64,000 bases of DNA from Pedobacter sp. (GCA_031119475.1 JAVHXV010000006.1:158945-222944); one strand, 5' to 3'; numbered from the stretch's first letter, positions 52,738 to 62,632 are shown. The notes: generated by a model from the letters alone, not told the origin. Program-made: numbers and translations.

Positions 52738-53445
52738 ATGATGACATTGTTGATGCAAGCTGTAGATACAACCAAACAGCTGCTTGATTCGGCTAATAAT
52801 GCAGCTCCTGCCACTGCTCCTGCTCCAGAACTACATTTTATTGATCTTTTATTCAAGGGCGGATGGGTAATGGTCCCGTTGGCATTACTCGCTTTTTTGG
52901 GTCTGGTAATCTTTATTGAAAGATACATTACGATCCGAAAATCATCAAAGGATGAATCCAATCTGATGTTCCAGATCAAGCAGAACATCCATGATGGCAG
53001 ATTGGACAGTGCCATCGCACTTTGCAGGAATACCAAATCGCCATTGGCGCGCATGCTCGAAAAAGGATTGAAAAGAATTGGCCGTCCCATCAAGGATATT
53101 GAGGGCGCCATTGAAAATACCGGAAAGCTCGAGGTATCAAAATTGGAAAAGAACATAGGCATATTAGGTATCATTGCCGGTATTGCGCCAATGCTCGGCT
53201 TTGTTGGAACAATTATCGGGGTAATTACCATTTTCCACGATGTATCCATTAAGGGTGCCATCGAAATTGGAACGATTTCTGGTGGATTGTATACCAAGAT
53301 GATCACATCGGCAACTGGACTGATCATCGGGATCATTGCCTATGTCCTATACCACATCCTGAACATGATGGTCGAAAAGATTATCCTCAGGATAGAAACT
53401 GATGCCATTGAGTTTATTGACCTTTTAGAAGAACCAGGCAAGTAA
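52738..53445 (+). CDS. exbB: ExbB/TolQ/MotA-type proton channel protein
   Basis: A 235-residue inner-membrane protein with an N-terminal extension and three membrane helices (about 38-60, 138-160 and 185-208). The MotA/TolQ/ExbB domain is clear: GGWVMVPLALLAFLGLVIFIERY, ARMLEKGL, and GIIAGIAPMLGFVGTIIGV with GLIIGIIAYVLY. With ExbD it converts the proton gradient into motion of a TonB- or TolA-like partner. Its stop overlaps the exbD start by one base (TAATG). Confidence 0.9.
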   Translation: MMTLLMQAVDTTKQLLDSANNAAPATAPAPELHFIDLLFKGGWVMVPLALLAFLGLVIFIERYITIRKSSKDESNLMFQIKQNIHDGRLDSAIALCRNTKSPLARMLEKGLKRIGRPIKDIEGAIENTGKLEVSKLEKNIGILGIIAGIAPMLGFVGTIIGVITIFHDVSIKGAIEIGTISGGLYTKMITSATGLIIGIIAYVLYHILNMMVEKIILRIETDAIEFIDLLEEPGK

Positions 53446-53846
53446 TGAATTTACGCAAAAGAAAAAAAGGTACGGTCGAGGTCCATACTTCTGCGCTGAA
53501 CGACATCATGTTCTTCCTGCTGTTGTTTTTCCTTCTGGCCTCTGCCGTAGTTAATCCTACAGTGGTCAAACTGCTGGTGCCGCAATCTTCCAGCGGACAG
53601 CAATCTACGGCCAAAAAGGCAGTAACCGTAACCATTGATCAGAATTTGAATTATACCATTGCCAAGAAACCGGTAACACTAGAGCAATTGCAGACCGCAT
53701 TGGAAGGCTATAAAACACAGGATCCTGATTTAACTGTTATTTTATATGCGGCTAGGAATGTAACGTTCCAAGATGGCTTTCAAGTGGTAGATGTGGTGAA
53801 CAAACTGAAACTAAAACTGGTATTTACTGTAGAACCAAAAAAATAA
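53445..53846 (+). CDS. exbD: ExbD/TolR family protein
   Basis: A 133-residue protein with one N-terminal membrane helix and a periplasmic domain. SALNDIMFFLLLFFLLAS carries the conserved proton-carrying aspartate at the start of the helix (Asp17 or so). The stop overlaps the next start by one base. It works with ExbB. Confidence 0.9.
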   Translation: MNLRKRKKGTVEVHTSALNDIMFFLLLFFLLASAVVNPTVVKLLVPQSSSGQQSTAKKAVTVTIDQNLNYTIAKKPVTLEQLQTALEGYKTQDPDLTVILYAARNVTFQDGFQVVDVVNKLKLKLVFTVEPKK

Positions 53847-54658
53847 TGACCTATCAGGAAGAAAATAATTATCCAAAGGCAATCGTCATCTCTACCGTGG
53901 TGATGGGGGTCTTTATTGCACTGAGCTTTATTTGGGTAATCGGTTCTTTCCAACCTGTTGAACCGCCGGGCATGGGCGGCATTGTGGTCAATTATGGTAC
54001 CTCGGAAACCGGGATGGGAAGTGACTACACCAGTATCGAAGAACCTTCTACCGATCCAAATGCCAATGGCAAACAGCCTGATAAAATTACGCCCGAACAG
54101 CAGGTGGTTAAAAATTCATCGAGTGCCGTTGATGCAAAGGACGTGTACACACAGGATAATGAAGATGCCGTAGCTGTGAATACCAAAGCGACAAAAGCGA
54201 CCAATGCCCCTACCAGTGTTACCGACAACAAACCTGCTACACCCACCATTAATCCGAATGCACTGTACAAAGGCAAAAAGAACAATGGAACAGGCCAGGG
54301 AGACGGCACGGGGAATACCCCCGGTAACCAGGGCAGTGTTAATGGCGATCCCAACGCACCAAATTATGGCGAAGGTGGTTCGGGATTGGGCAATACGACT
54401 ATACCTCTGGCCAAATTCAGCAATGTTAAACCCATTAACGACAATGGACAGCAGAAAGGAAGGATAGCGGTTAAGGTCCGCGTGAACAAACAGGGCCGGG
54501 TAATCGATGCACAGGCAGGCGCAAAGGGCACAACCTTTACCGATCAACACCTATATCGCCTCTGCGAAAATGCGATTATGGATGCCACGATGGAAAACAT
54601 GGCGGCAGGATATGAGAACAGGACATTTACGGTAATATTTAATTTCGTACTGAAATAA
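53846..54658 (+). CDS. TonB-like energy transducer
   Basis: A 270-residue protein with one N-terminal membrane anchor (about 10-32), a long Thr/Asn/Gly-rich periplasmic linker (~40-190) and a C-terminal TonB-like domain (GRIAVKVRVNKQGRVIDAQAGAKG... to FNFVLK). It should span the periplasm and contact an outer-membrane partner, plausibly the plugless barrel encoded upstream (inference). The linker lacks the Pro-Lys/Pro-Glu repeats of Escherichia TonB. Confidence 0.82.
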   Translation: MTYQEENNYPKAIVISTVVMGVFIALSFIWVIGSFQPVEPPGMGGIVVNYGTSETGMGSDYTSIEEPSTDPNANGKQPDKITPEQQVVKNSSSAVDAKDVYTQDNEDAVAVNTKATKATNAPTSVTDNKPATPTINPNALYKGKKNNGTGQGDGTGNTPGNQGSVNGDPNAPNYGEGGSGLGNTTIPLAKFSNVKPINDNGQQKGRIAVKVRVNKQGRVIDAQAGAKGTTFTDQHLYRLCENAIMDATMENMAAGYENRTFTVIFNFVLK

Positions 54659-54671
54659 CCATTTCATTGTC

Positions 54672-55259
54672 ATGCAAAAGGGGACCAGTAATTTCTACAA
54701 TAAATTTTCGGTCTGCTACCCACTGGTAGATTTCTTTTTGTTACCGCAAAAGCGGATCCTGGCAGCTGCCGTAAACGAAATGCCCATCGGAAACCTGCTT
54801 GAAGTTGGTGTCGGCAATGGTTCCCATCTCAAATATTATCGGCAACATCAGGTGACAGGGATCGATATCTCATCATCCATGCTGGCTACGGCCAGAAAAT
54901 CCAATCCTCCACAGGTCAGGCTAGAAGAAATGGATGGCGAAAATTTGACCTATGCTGCAGAACAATTTGATTACATTGTACTCTCCCATGTTATTGCAGT
55001 GGCCAAACATCCGGATAAATTATTGCAGGAAGCCCACCGCGTACTCAAACCTCAGGGAAAACTATTGATCCTAAACCATTTTACACCAGATCATTGGATG
55101 AAATATATCGATCATGCTGCACAGGCCATTGCCAGTTTATTTCATTTCCGCTCTATATTTAGGCAGGAAGATATACCAACTGGCGATTTTTCCCTCATCA
55201 AGGAAATCAAAGTCGGAAAATTGGGCTATTTTAAACTCTTAATCTTTCAGAAAATTTGA
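54672..55259 (+). CDS. Class I SAM-dependent methyltransferase
   Basis: A 195-residue Rossmann-fold methyltransferase with motif I LLEVGVGNGSHLKYY (about 39-53) and later DYIVLSHVIAVAKHPDKLLQEA. Overall resemblance is to small phospholipid or ubiquinone-type methyltransferases, but the substrate is unknown. It is 13 bp after the TonB-like gene, and its stop overlaps the TTG start of the next gene (TTGA), so it belongs to the same operon. Confidence 0.8.
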   Translation: MQKGTSNFYNKFSVCYPLVDFFLLPQKRILAAAVNEMPIGNLLEVGVGNGSHLKYYRQHQVTGIDISSSMLATARKSNPPQVRLEEMDGENLTYAAEQFDYIVLSHVIAVAKHPDKLLQEAHRVLKPQGKLLILNHFTPDHWMKYIDHAAQAIASLFHFRSIFRQEDIPTGDFSLIKEIKVGKLGYFKLLIFQKI

Positions 55260-55759
55260 AACGTGCCCATATCCTACTGATTGCTGCCCTGTTGGTCAGC
55301 CTGTTCATTTACCTGTTCTATCGCACCGATCGGACAGTGATCAATACCTTGTTTAATTTCATCTTCGGTATCGAAAACTATCAATCCCTAAAGGCCAGCA
55401 TCAGGTTTTATCTGCCATTGCATGAATTTGTTGTGTATTCGCTGCCTGAAGGACTTTGGGTCTTCTGTATCACCGTTACTTCAAAAGATCTCTATCTCAA
55501 GCTTGCCCGGAGCGAGGTACATTGTGCCATTTTTCCGCTTACTTTTGTTGTTGCGCTCGAACTGATGCAATGGCTCCACCTTACCAATGGTACTTTTGAT
55601 GTAGTCGATATCCTTACGGCCATACTCTTTTGGATGTTGGGCTTTTTTATCATCGAAGAGGACAGGCCAAAGCAAAATCCGCTCAAGCAGCTCAATAAAA
55701 GAAGTTTAATTTTCCTGATGAGCTATTTGATCGTTTATCTGGCACATGTGTACAAGTAG
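55256..55759 (+). CDS. VanZ-like membrane protein
   Basis: A 167-residue protein with four membrane helices. ELMQWLHLTNGTFDVVDILTAILFW resembles the VanZ signature (E..Q, then D..D). Function of such proteins is unclear. No ATG is available; the TTG at 55256 overlaps the preceding TGA as TTGA and is the likely start. It is the last gene of the envelope cluster. Confidence 0.55.
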   Translation: MKRAHILLIAALLVSLFIYLFYRTDRTVINTLFNFIFGIENYQSLKASIRFYLPLHEFVVYSLPEGLWVFCITVTSKDLYLKLARSEVHCAIFPLTFVVALELMQWLHLTNGTFDVVDILTAILFWMLGFFIIEEDRPKQNPLKQLNKRSLIFLMSYLIVYLAHVYK

Positions 55760-55822
55760 TTTTGAGTTGTGAGTTGTGAGTTAGGGTTGTATGTTTCATA
55801 AGGACCTGCACAGCCGCATTTT

Positions 55823-55893
55823 GCTTCACGCTTTTCGCTTCCAACCTTTCCGCTTTTAGCTTTCAGCTTTGAACTTTCCGCTTTATCTTTGTC
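55823..55893. repeat. Heptanucleotide array running into the folC promoter
   Basis: About ten 7-bp units (GCTTCAC, GCTTTTC, GCTTCCA, then GCTTTTA, GCTTTCA, GCTTTGA, ACTTTCC, GCTTTAT, CTTTGTC) with one single-base slip. The last two form the -7 box TATCTTTG (55884-55891). Confidence 0.85.
55884..55891 (+). promoter_or_regulatory. -7 promoter element directly before folC
   Basis: TATCTTTG inside the heptad array ends four bases before the folC ATG at 55896. A leaderless transcript is predicted. No standard -33 element. Confidence 0.5.
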
Positions 55894-55895
55894 GC

Positions 55896-57179
55896 ATGAA
55901 TTATGCTCAGACCATCGATTTTCTTTACAGCAAGCTGCCCATGTTTACCCGAGTTGGGGCGGCGGCCATTAAGAAAGACCTCCACAATACCTTGGTCATG
56001 TGTGCAGCATTGGACAATCCGCACGAGAAATTTAAAAGTATTCATATAGGCGGCACCAACGGCAAGGGCTCTACTTCGCACATGTTGGCAGCAGTCTTGC
56101 AACAGGCCGGCTATAAGACCGGGCTTTATACTTCGCCACACCTCAAAGATTTTAGGGAACGCATCAAGATCAATGGAAAGATGATTCCCAAAACCAGGGT
56201 AACCAGTTTTGTAAGCTCACAAAAGAAACTGATCGAACAGATCGAACCTTCTTTCTTTGAAGTTACCGTAGCCATGGCATTTGATTATTTCGCGCAGGAG
56301 AAAGTTGATTTCGCCATTATAGAAGTTGGTTTGGGCGGCCGCTTGGACTCTACAAATATCATTACCCCCGAACTATCGGTTATTACCAACATCAGCTTTG
56401 ACCATGTCCAGCTATTGGGAGATACCTATGCGGCAATTGCTTTTGAAAAGGCAGGGATCATTAAATCGGGAATTCCCGTGGTAATCGGAGAGCGGCATCC
56501 AGAAACGGCACCTGTCTTTAACAATAAGGCGAAAGCCGAGAAATCCCCTATCAGCTTTGCCCAAGATCTGATTACCGTAAAAGAGATCAGCAGGGGGCGC
56601 TTTTTGACTGTAGATGTGTTAAGGTCGAACAAATGCGTCTTTCCGGCACTACGGCTTGACCTTACGGGTAGCTATCAGCTAAAAAATTTATGTACGGTGA
56701 TCAACGCCCTGCTATTGCTCCAAGATAGAGGCGTAAATATCCCTGAAACGGCAATTTATTCAGCTTTACGGCAAGTCAAAAAATTGACCGGTCTGCAGGG
56801 AAGATGGCAGGTACTTGGCAAAAATCCTTTCATCATCGCAGACACGGGGCACAATGAAGCTGGAATTAACGAAGTGCTCCACAACATTTCGCTCACGAAA
56901 CATGATCAGTTGCATTTCGTAATCGGTATGGTCAAGGACAAGGACATTTCGGCCGTCCTGAAACTATTACCGAAAAAGGCCACCTATTATTTCTGCGCAC
57001 CTCAATTGGAACGTGCCCTAACTTCGACGCAATTGCGGCAACAGGCAAAATCTTCACAGCTAAATGGCATGGCCTATGAAAGTGTTCCAGTTGCACTGGC
57101 TGCGGCAAAGGCCAATGCAAAACCCGAAGACCTCATTTTTGTGGGCGGCAGCACCTTTGTTGTAGCAGAAATATTATAA
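55896..57179 (+). CDS. folC: Folylpolyglutamate synthase / dihydrofolate synthase
   Basis: Adds glutamate to dihydropteroate and folates. The 427-residue Mur-ligase-type protein has the P-loop GGTNGKGSTSHM (about 48-59), YTSPHLKDFRERI and VEVGLGGRLDSTN, all FolC hallmarks, and a C-terminal ligase domain. The ATG at 55896 is preferred to one at 55869 because the latter lies within and upstream of the -7 box. Confidence 0.94.
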   Translation: MNYAQTIDFLYSKLPMFTRVGAAAIKKDLHNTLVMCAALDNPHEKFKSIHIGGTNGKGSTSHMLAAVLQQAGYKTGLYTSPHLKDFRERIKINGKMIPKTRVTSFVSSQKKLIEQIEPSFFEVTVAMAFDYFAQEKVDFAIIEVGLGGRLDSTNIITPELSVITNISFDHVQLLGDTYAAIAFEKAGIIKSGIPVVIGERHPETAPVFNNKAKAEKSPISFAQDLITVKEISRGRFLTVDVLRSNKCVFPALRLDLTGSYQLKNLCTVINALLLLQDRGVNIPETAIYSALRQVKKLTGLQGRWQVLGKNPFIIADTGHNEAGINEVLHNISLTKHDQLHFVIGMVKDKDISAVLKLLPKKATYYFCAPQLERALTSTQLRQQAKSSQLNGMAYESVPVALAAAKANAKPEDLIFVGGSTFVVAEIL

Positions 57180-57237
57180 TAAATTCACCATTACTTCACA
57201 CTTCATTTCTTATTTTTATCGTTCCTAGCGAAATGAA

Positions 57238-58899
57238 ATGAAAGTCAGATTACTCCTATTTTCCCTTATCCTCATCATCGGCAGTGTTAATGCCCAACAA
57301 AGATCAACCAGCAAGGCCTCATCTCCTTCTTTTCCGGCCAAAGTTGCCCGCCCTAAGCTTATAGTAGGCATTGTGGTCGACCAAATGCGCTGGGATTACC
57401 TTTACCGTTATTATGAAAGATATGGAAATGGGGGGTTTAAGAGATTGGTAAACGAAGGATTTTCTGCCGAAAACACTTTCATTCCCTATACTCCTACCTT
57501 AACGGCCTGCGGACATGCCTCCATCTATACGGGTAGTGTTCCGGCCATCAATGGGATTATAGGCAACAATTGGTTCGATCCACAAATTGGCAGGGATGTG
57601 TACTGCGTAGAAGATAAAAATGTAAAAACCGTGGGCAACAACAGCCCTGAGGGCTTAATGTCGCCTAAAAATCTATTGGTAACCACCATGACCGATGAAT
57701 TGAGGTTAGCGACCAATTTTAAGAGCAAGGTCATCAGTGTTTCGGTCAAAGACCGTGGAGCGATCCTGCCTGGGGGCCACACGTCAAATGGTTCTTATTG
57801 GTACGATGATCCCTCAGGGACTTTTATATCCAGTACCCACTACATGAATGAACTGCCTGCTTGGGTACAACAGTTCAATGCACAGAAATGGCCAGATAAA
57901 TACCTGGCGGAAGATTGGAATACCATCTACCCTATAGCAACCTATACCAATAGCACCGCAGATGCCAAACCTTATGAAAGGGTTTTCAAAGGTGAAACAA
58001 CGGCTTCATTTCCCCACCTGTTCAAACAATATGTGGGCAAAAATTATTCGATGATGGCCAGCATGCCGCAAGGCAACAGCCTGATCTTGGAATTTGCCAA
58101 AAGCGCACTTCGTGCCGAGCAGCTTGGGCAGCGGGGCAATACCGATTTTCTGGCCATCAGCCTTTCTTCAACAGATTATGTAGGTCACCAATTTGGGCCA
58201 AATTCAATTGAGGCAGAAGATACTTACCTGCGCTTGGATAAGGATCTGGAGTCGTTCTTTGCCTATCTGGACAAATCTATTGGAAAAGGGAACTATACCT
58301 TGTTCCTCACAGCCGATCATGGTGCTACCCACGTACCGGCCTTTTCTAAAGAAAATAAAATGCCTGGCGATGGATTGGCGACCAAGAAGTTCAAGACGGA
58401 TATGGACAGCCTGCTTCTCGCCAAATTCAAGCTTAAAAAGGCTATTTTTACCTTGATCAACAATCAGGTGATATTCGATACGGAAGTTATTCATGCTGCC
58501 AAAGCAGATTATAGCCAGGTTAAACAGGCCTGTATCGATTACCTGGTCAAGCAGGATGGGATTTTAAATGCTGTCGACATCCAGAACATCAATAGCGCTA
58601 GCCTACCTGAAGCCATTAAAATGCGGCTGACCAATGGGCACAACGCCCGCCGGAGCGGTGATATCTATTATATCCTCAATCCTGGATGGTATCCGTCTAC
58701 AAGTCCCGGTACTGGTCACGGCGCCTGGAATCCTTACGACAGTCATATACCTGCCGTATTTATGGGATGGGGCATTAAGCCCGGCAAAAGTAATAAAGAG
58801 TATTACATGACAGATATTGCGCCAACCATCTGTGCGCTGTTGCACATCCAACAGCCGAGCGGGGCAATTGGTAAGGTCATTACCGAGTCGCTCCAATAG
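57238..58899 (+). CDS. pafA: PafA-type alkaline phosphatase family protein
   Basis: A 553-residue secreted enzyme with a signal peptide ending SVNAQ. The nucleophile threonine is Thr89 in PTLTACGHASIYTG, and metal ligands lie in VDQMRWDY, DYVGHQFGP and TADHGATHVP, ending with a C-terminal histidine in SPGTGHGAW. The pattern matches PafA, the phosphate-insensitive monoesterase of the phylum. It should release phosphate from organic esters in the periplasm or outside. Confidence 0.9.
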   Translation: MKVRLLLFSLILIIGSVNAQQRSTSKASSPSFPAKVARPKLIVGIVVDQMRWDYLYRYYERYGNGGFKRLVNEGFSAENTFIPYTPTLTACGHASIYTGSVPAINGIIGNNWFDPQIGRDVYCVEDKNVKTVGNNSPEGLMSPKNLLVTTMTDELRLATNFKSKVISVSVKDRGAILPGGHTSNGSYWYDDPSGTFISSTHYMNELPAWVQQFNAQKWPDKYLAEDWNTIYPIATYTNSTADAKPYERVFKGETTASFPHLFKQYVGKNYSMMASMPQGNSLILEFAKSALRAEQLGQRGNTDFLAISLSSTDYVGHQFGPNSIEAEDTYLRLDKDLESFFAYLDKSIGKGNYTLFLTADHGATHVPAFSKENKMPGDGLATKKFKTDMDSLLLAKFKLKKAIFTLINNQVIFDTEVIHAAKADYSQVKQACIDYLVKQDGILNAVDIQNINSASLPEAIKMRLTNGHNARRSGDIYYILNPGWYPSTSPGTGHGAWNPYDSHIPAVFMGWGIKPGKSNKEYYMTDIAPTICALLHIQQPSGAIGKVITESLQ

Positions 58900-58924
58900 T
58901 TGGAATTTAAAATATGGCAAATAG

Positions 58925-58959
58925 ATCTTCGATTTCAATAGGCAAATCGAAGATTTTTT
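58925..58959 (+). terminator. Terminator of the pafA-like gene
   Basis: A perfect 11-bp stem ATCTTCGATTT/AAATCGAAGAT (58925-58935 with 58944-58954), 8-nt loop, followed by six T. Confidence 0.9.
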
Positions 58960-59009
58960 ATTTTAAGGCCCCATATATTGTCAATCTCGCATCAACTTGT
59001 CCCCACACA

Positions 59010-59040
59010 TTGATAAAGCACTTTTTATACCTTAACTTTG
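59010..59040 (+). promoter_or_regulatory. -33/-7 promoter of icmF
   Basis: TTG (59010-59012), a 20-bp spacer and TAACTTTG (59033-59040) match the Bacteroidota consensus. The leader would be about 63 nt. Confidence 0.7.
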
Positions 59041-59108
59041 GCTGACCTTACTAACCAATTTGTATGATCATCCCTTCAATCTCTTAAATAGGGAGCTATA
59101 AATTAATT

Positions 59109-62100
59109 ATGGAGAAGACCGAGCCTTATCAACCCAAAAATAAAATCCGTTTTGTTACTGCTGCTGCACTATTTGACGGGCATGATGCAACCATCAACAT
59201 CATGCGGCGCATTTTGCAGTCGTCGGGTGCAGAAGTAATTCATTTGGGCCATAACCGTTCGGTAGATGAGGTGGTGAACTGTGCTATCCAGGAAGATGTG
59301 CAGGGTATTGCCATGACCTCTTATCAAGGTGGGCATGTCGAATATTTTAAGTACATGTATGACCTGTTGCAGGAAAGAGGTGCCCCACACATTAAGATTT
59401 TCGGTGGCGGAGGAGGAGTAATCCTTCCATCAGAGATCGAAGAATTGCAGGAATACGGCATCACAAAGATCTATTCACCAGATGATGGCCGCAAAATGGG
59501 ACTGCAGGGCATGATCAACCACATGTTGGCCGAAACCGATTTCGTTACGACTACCAGCATCAGCAACGAGCTGGAAACCGTTCCCAAAAAAAATATCAAA
59601 GGCATAGCGGCAGCAATAACCGTTGCAGAAAATGATCCCGAAGGTGCTGAAAGTTTCGTTACTGCCTTAAAAAAATTAACCAACCAGAACAATGCACCCG
59701 TATTGGGCATCACAGGAACTGGTGGTGCGGGCAAATCGTCGTTGGTAGATGAACTGGTCAGGAGATTTTTGGTCGAAGTTAAAGACAAGAGCATGGCCAT
59801 TATCTCTGTTGATCCTTCAAAAAGAAAAACCGGGGGCGCACTATTGGGTGATCGCATCCGCATGAACGCCATCAATAGCCCAAGGGTCTACATGCGTTCA
59901 TTGGCTACGCGTCAGGCTAACCTAGCCCTCTCCAAAAATGTACAGGAAAGTATCGATATCTGTAAAGCTGCAGGTTACGACCTGATTATTGTGGAAACAT
60001 CGGGCATCGGACAGTCGGACACCGAAATTACAGAACACTGCGACATTTCACTATATGTAATGACACCCGATTTTGGTGCCGCAACACAGCTGGAAAAAAT
60101 CGACATGCTCGACTTTGCAGATCTGGTGGCCATTAACAAATTCGATAAACGCGGTGCATTAGATGCCTTGCGGGACGTAAGGAAGCAATATAAACGCAAC
60201 CATAACCTATTTGAGGCCAAAGATGAAGACATCCCTGTATATGGTACCATGGCTTCACAATTCAACGATCCCGGAATGAACAACCTCTTTGTGGCGCTGC
60301 TACAGGGGATTAAAAATAAGACTGGAGTAGATTTTCGGGCGACCATGCAGACTACTGCCAACCAGTCAGAAAAGACATACATCATCCCTCCTGAACGCAC
60401 ACGCTATCTTTCAGAGATTGCCGAGGCCAGTGAAAGCTACAGCGAATGGGTCAAAAAGCAATGTAATATCGCCAGAAAACTTTTTCAGTTGCAGGGTGTC
60501 ATCAAACTGGCAGAACAATTCCAGAATTTTGGCGACGGTCTTCAACAGGCCTATGATTTTTTGGAAGAACAGCTGGATGGAGAGTGCAAACGGTTATTGC
60601 GCCAATGGCCGGACCTCAAAAAACAATATCAAGATGAGTTCTTTATCTACAAAGTTAGGGATAAGGAAATCAAACAGCCATTATATTACGAGTCGCTGTC
60701 AAAGCTACAGATCCCAAAAGTGGCCCTGCCACGGTACGAAGATTGGGGAGATGTGCTGCGTTGGCTCCTCACCGAAAATGTTCCTGGAGAATTTCCTTAT
60801 GCTGCCGGCGTTTTCCCGCTAAAGCGTGAAGGTGAAGATCCTACGCGGATGTTTGCCGGAGAAGGCGGTCCAGAAAGAACCAACAAACGTTTCCATTATG
60901 TTTCGTTGGGACAGCCCGCCCACCGCTTATCTACCGCATTTGATTCGGTTACGCTGTACGGAGAAGATCCGCACGAGCGGCCAGACATTTACGGAAAGAT
61001 CGGCAATTCGGGCGTGAGCATCGCTACGCTTGACGACGCCAAAAAATTATATTCGGGCTTTGATCTCTGTGCGCCTTCTACTTCGGTATCTATGACCATC
61101 AATGGTCCGGCACCCATGTTGTTGGGCTTTTTTATGAATGCGGCAATCGATCAGCAATGCGAACAATACATCGTCGAGAAGGGCTTGCAGGCCGAAACTG
61201 AACAAAAGATCAATGCAATTTACGAGAAAAAAGGTGTAGATCGGCCCCGCTATCAAGGAGAATTACCGCAGGGAAACAATGGGCTAGGCCTATTGCTATT
61301 GGGCGTTACGGGCGATGAAGTGCTACCGGCCGAAGTCTATCAGGAACTGAAGGGAAAAGCAATCCGCGCGGTGAGGGGTACCGTACAGGCCGATATTTTG
61401 AAGGAAGATCAGGCACAGAATACCTGCATTTTTTCTACCGAATTTGCCCTACGGATGATGGGCGATATCCAACGTTATTTTATCGACGAAAAAGTCCGCA
61501 ACTTCTATTCCGTGTCGATTTCCGGTTACCACATTGCCGAAGCGGGGGCCAATCCCATTTCACAGCTTGCCTTTACCCTGAGCAATGGATTTACCTTTGT
61601 AGAATATTACCTGAGCAGGGGCATGCATATCGACGACTTTGCACCCAACCTATCGTTCTTTTTTAGCAATGGTATCGATCCAGAATATGCGGTGATCGGC
61701 AGGGTGGCGCGGCGCATTTGGGCCAAGGCCATCAAAAATAAGTATAAGGGAAATGACCGTTCGCAAAAGCTAAAATATCATATCCAGACCTCTGGTAGGT
61801 CACTCCATGCGCAGGAAATCGATTTCAACGACATTAGGACGACCTTACAAGCTTTGTATGCCATATATGACAATTGTAACTCGCTCCATACCAATGCCTA
61901 TGATGAGGCGATAACCACCCCTACCGAAGAGTCGGTAAGACGGGCAATGGCGATACAGTTGATCATTAACCGTGAACTGGGACTGGCGAAGAATGAAAAT
62001 CCATTACAAGGGGCCTTTATCATTGAAGACCTGACCGATCTGGTCGAGGAAGCTGTGATGTTGGAATTTAAGCGCATCAACGACCGTGGAGGGGTATTGG

Positions 62101-62474
62101 GTGCCATGGAGACCATGTACCAGCGCGGAAAGATACAGGAAGAAAGCCTATATTATGAAACATTGAAACATACAGGTGAATTCCCGATTGTGGGCGTGAA
62201 TACGTTCCTGAACAAAAATGGTTCACCAACTATTATTCCAGGCGAAGTGATCAGGGCTACAGAAGAAGAAAAGCAATATCAGATCAAGGCCTTAAGCGCG
62301 TTTCAGGCAAGGAATGAAGCTGCTGCGCCTACCATACTCAAAAAGCTACAGCTGGCTGCCATCAATGGCGAAAACATCTTCGAGCACTTGATGGAAGTCT
62401 GTAAAGTCTGTTCGTTGGGGCAGATCAGTCATGCCCTATATGAGGTTGGAGGGCAGTATAGAAGGAATATGTAG
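59109..62474 (+). CDS. icmF: Fused isobutyryl-CoA mutase (B12-binding, MeaB-like GTPase, mutase)
   Basis: A 1121-residue adenosylcobalamin enzyme. Residues ~10-145 form the B12-binding domain ([10 protein letters not shown], His25 as cobalt ligand), ~185-410 the MeaB-like chaperone GTPase (Walker [10 protein letters not shown], Lys209; NKFD base motif), and ~540-1121 the mutase barrel ([31 protein letters not shown]). This domain order is that of IcmF, which rearranges isobutyryl- and n-butyryl-CoA and sometimes pivalyl- or isovaleryl-CoA. The substrate residues cannot be decided by eye. It has its own promoter. Confidence 0.93.
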   Translation: MEKTEPYQPKNKIRFVTAAALFDGHDATINIMRRILQSSGAEVIHLGHNRSVDEVVNCAIQEDVQGIAMTSYQGGHVEYFKYMYDLLQERGAPHIKIFGGGGGVILPSEIEELQEYGITKIYSPDDGRKMGLQGMINHMLAETDFVTTTSISNELETVPKKNIKGIAAAITVAENDPEGAESFVTALKKLTNQNNAPVLGITGTGGAGKSSLVDELVRRFLVEVKDKSMAIISVDPSKRKTGGALLGDRIRMNAINSPRVYMRSLATRQANLALSKNVQESIDICKAAGYDLIIVETSGIGQSDTEITEHCDISLYVMTPDFGAATQLEKIDMLDFADLVAINKFDKRGALDALRDVRKQYKRNHNLFEAKDEDIPVYGTMASQFNDPGMNNLFVALLQGIKNKTGVDFRATMQTTANQSEKTYIIPPERTRYLSEIAEASESYSEWVKKQCNIARKLFQLQGVIKLAEQFQNFGDGLQQAYDFLEEQLDGECKRLLRQWPDLKKQYQDEFFIYKVRDKEIKQPLYYESLSKLQIPKVALPRYEDWGDVLRWLLTENVPGEFPYAAGVFPLKREGEDPTRMFAGEGGPERTNKRFHYVSLGQPAHRLSTAFDSVTLYGEDPHERPDIYGKIGNSGVSIATLDDAKKLYSGFDLCAPSTSVSMTINGPAPMLLGFFMNAAIDQQCEQYIVEKGLQAETEQKINAIYEKKGVDRPRYQGELPQGNNGLGLLLLGVTGDEVLPAEVYQELKGKAIRAVRGTVQADILKEDQAQNTCIFSTEFALRMMGDIQRYFIDEKVRNFYSVSISGYHIAEAGANPISQLAFTLSNGFTFVEYYLSRGMHIDDFAPNLSFFFSNGIDPEYAVIGRVARRIWAKAIKNKYKGNDRSQKLKYHIQTSGRSLHAQEIDFNDIRTTLQALYAIYDNCNSLHTNAYDEAITTPTEESVRRAMAIQLIINRELGLAKNENPLQGAFIIEDLTDLVEEAVMLEFKRINDRGGVLGAMETMYQRGKIQEESLYYETLKHTGEFPIVGVNTFLNKNGSPTIIPGEVIRATEEEKQYQIKALSAFQARNEAAAPTILKKLQLAAINGENIFEHLMEVCKVCSLGQISHALYEVGGQYRRNM

Positions 62475-62488
62475 TCGATTGGTAATGG

Positions 62489-62630
62489 TCATTAGTCATT
62501 AGTCAACAGTCGTTAGTCATTGATGTCTTGCTAATGACCCTGATCTTTTTGTCCAATACCTAATATCTTTTGTCTAATATCTAACGTCTATCGCCTTTTG
62601 TCTTTGCTCTTTTTTCCTTGCTCCTATAAT
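62489..62630. repeat. Heptanucleotide tracts between icmF and the desaturase gene
   Basis: Five TCATTAG-type units in register (62489-62523) follow the icmF stop. On the other side, 62555-62630 is a looser tract of ATCTTTTGTC/TCTAATA/TCTTTGC units that ends at the desaturase stop codon. Confidence 0.75.
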
Positions 62631-62632
62631 CT

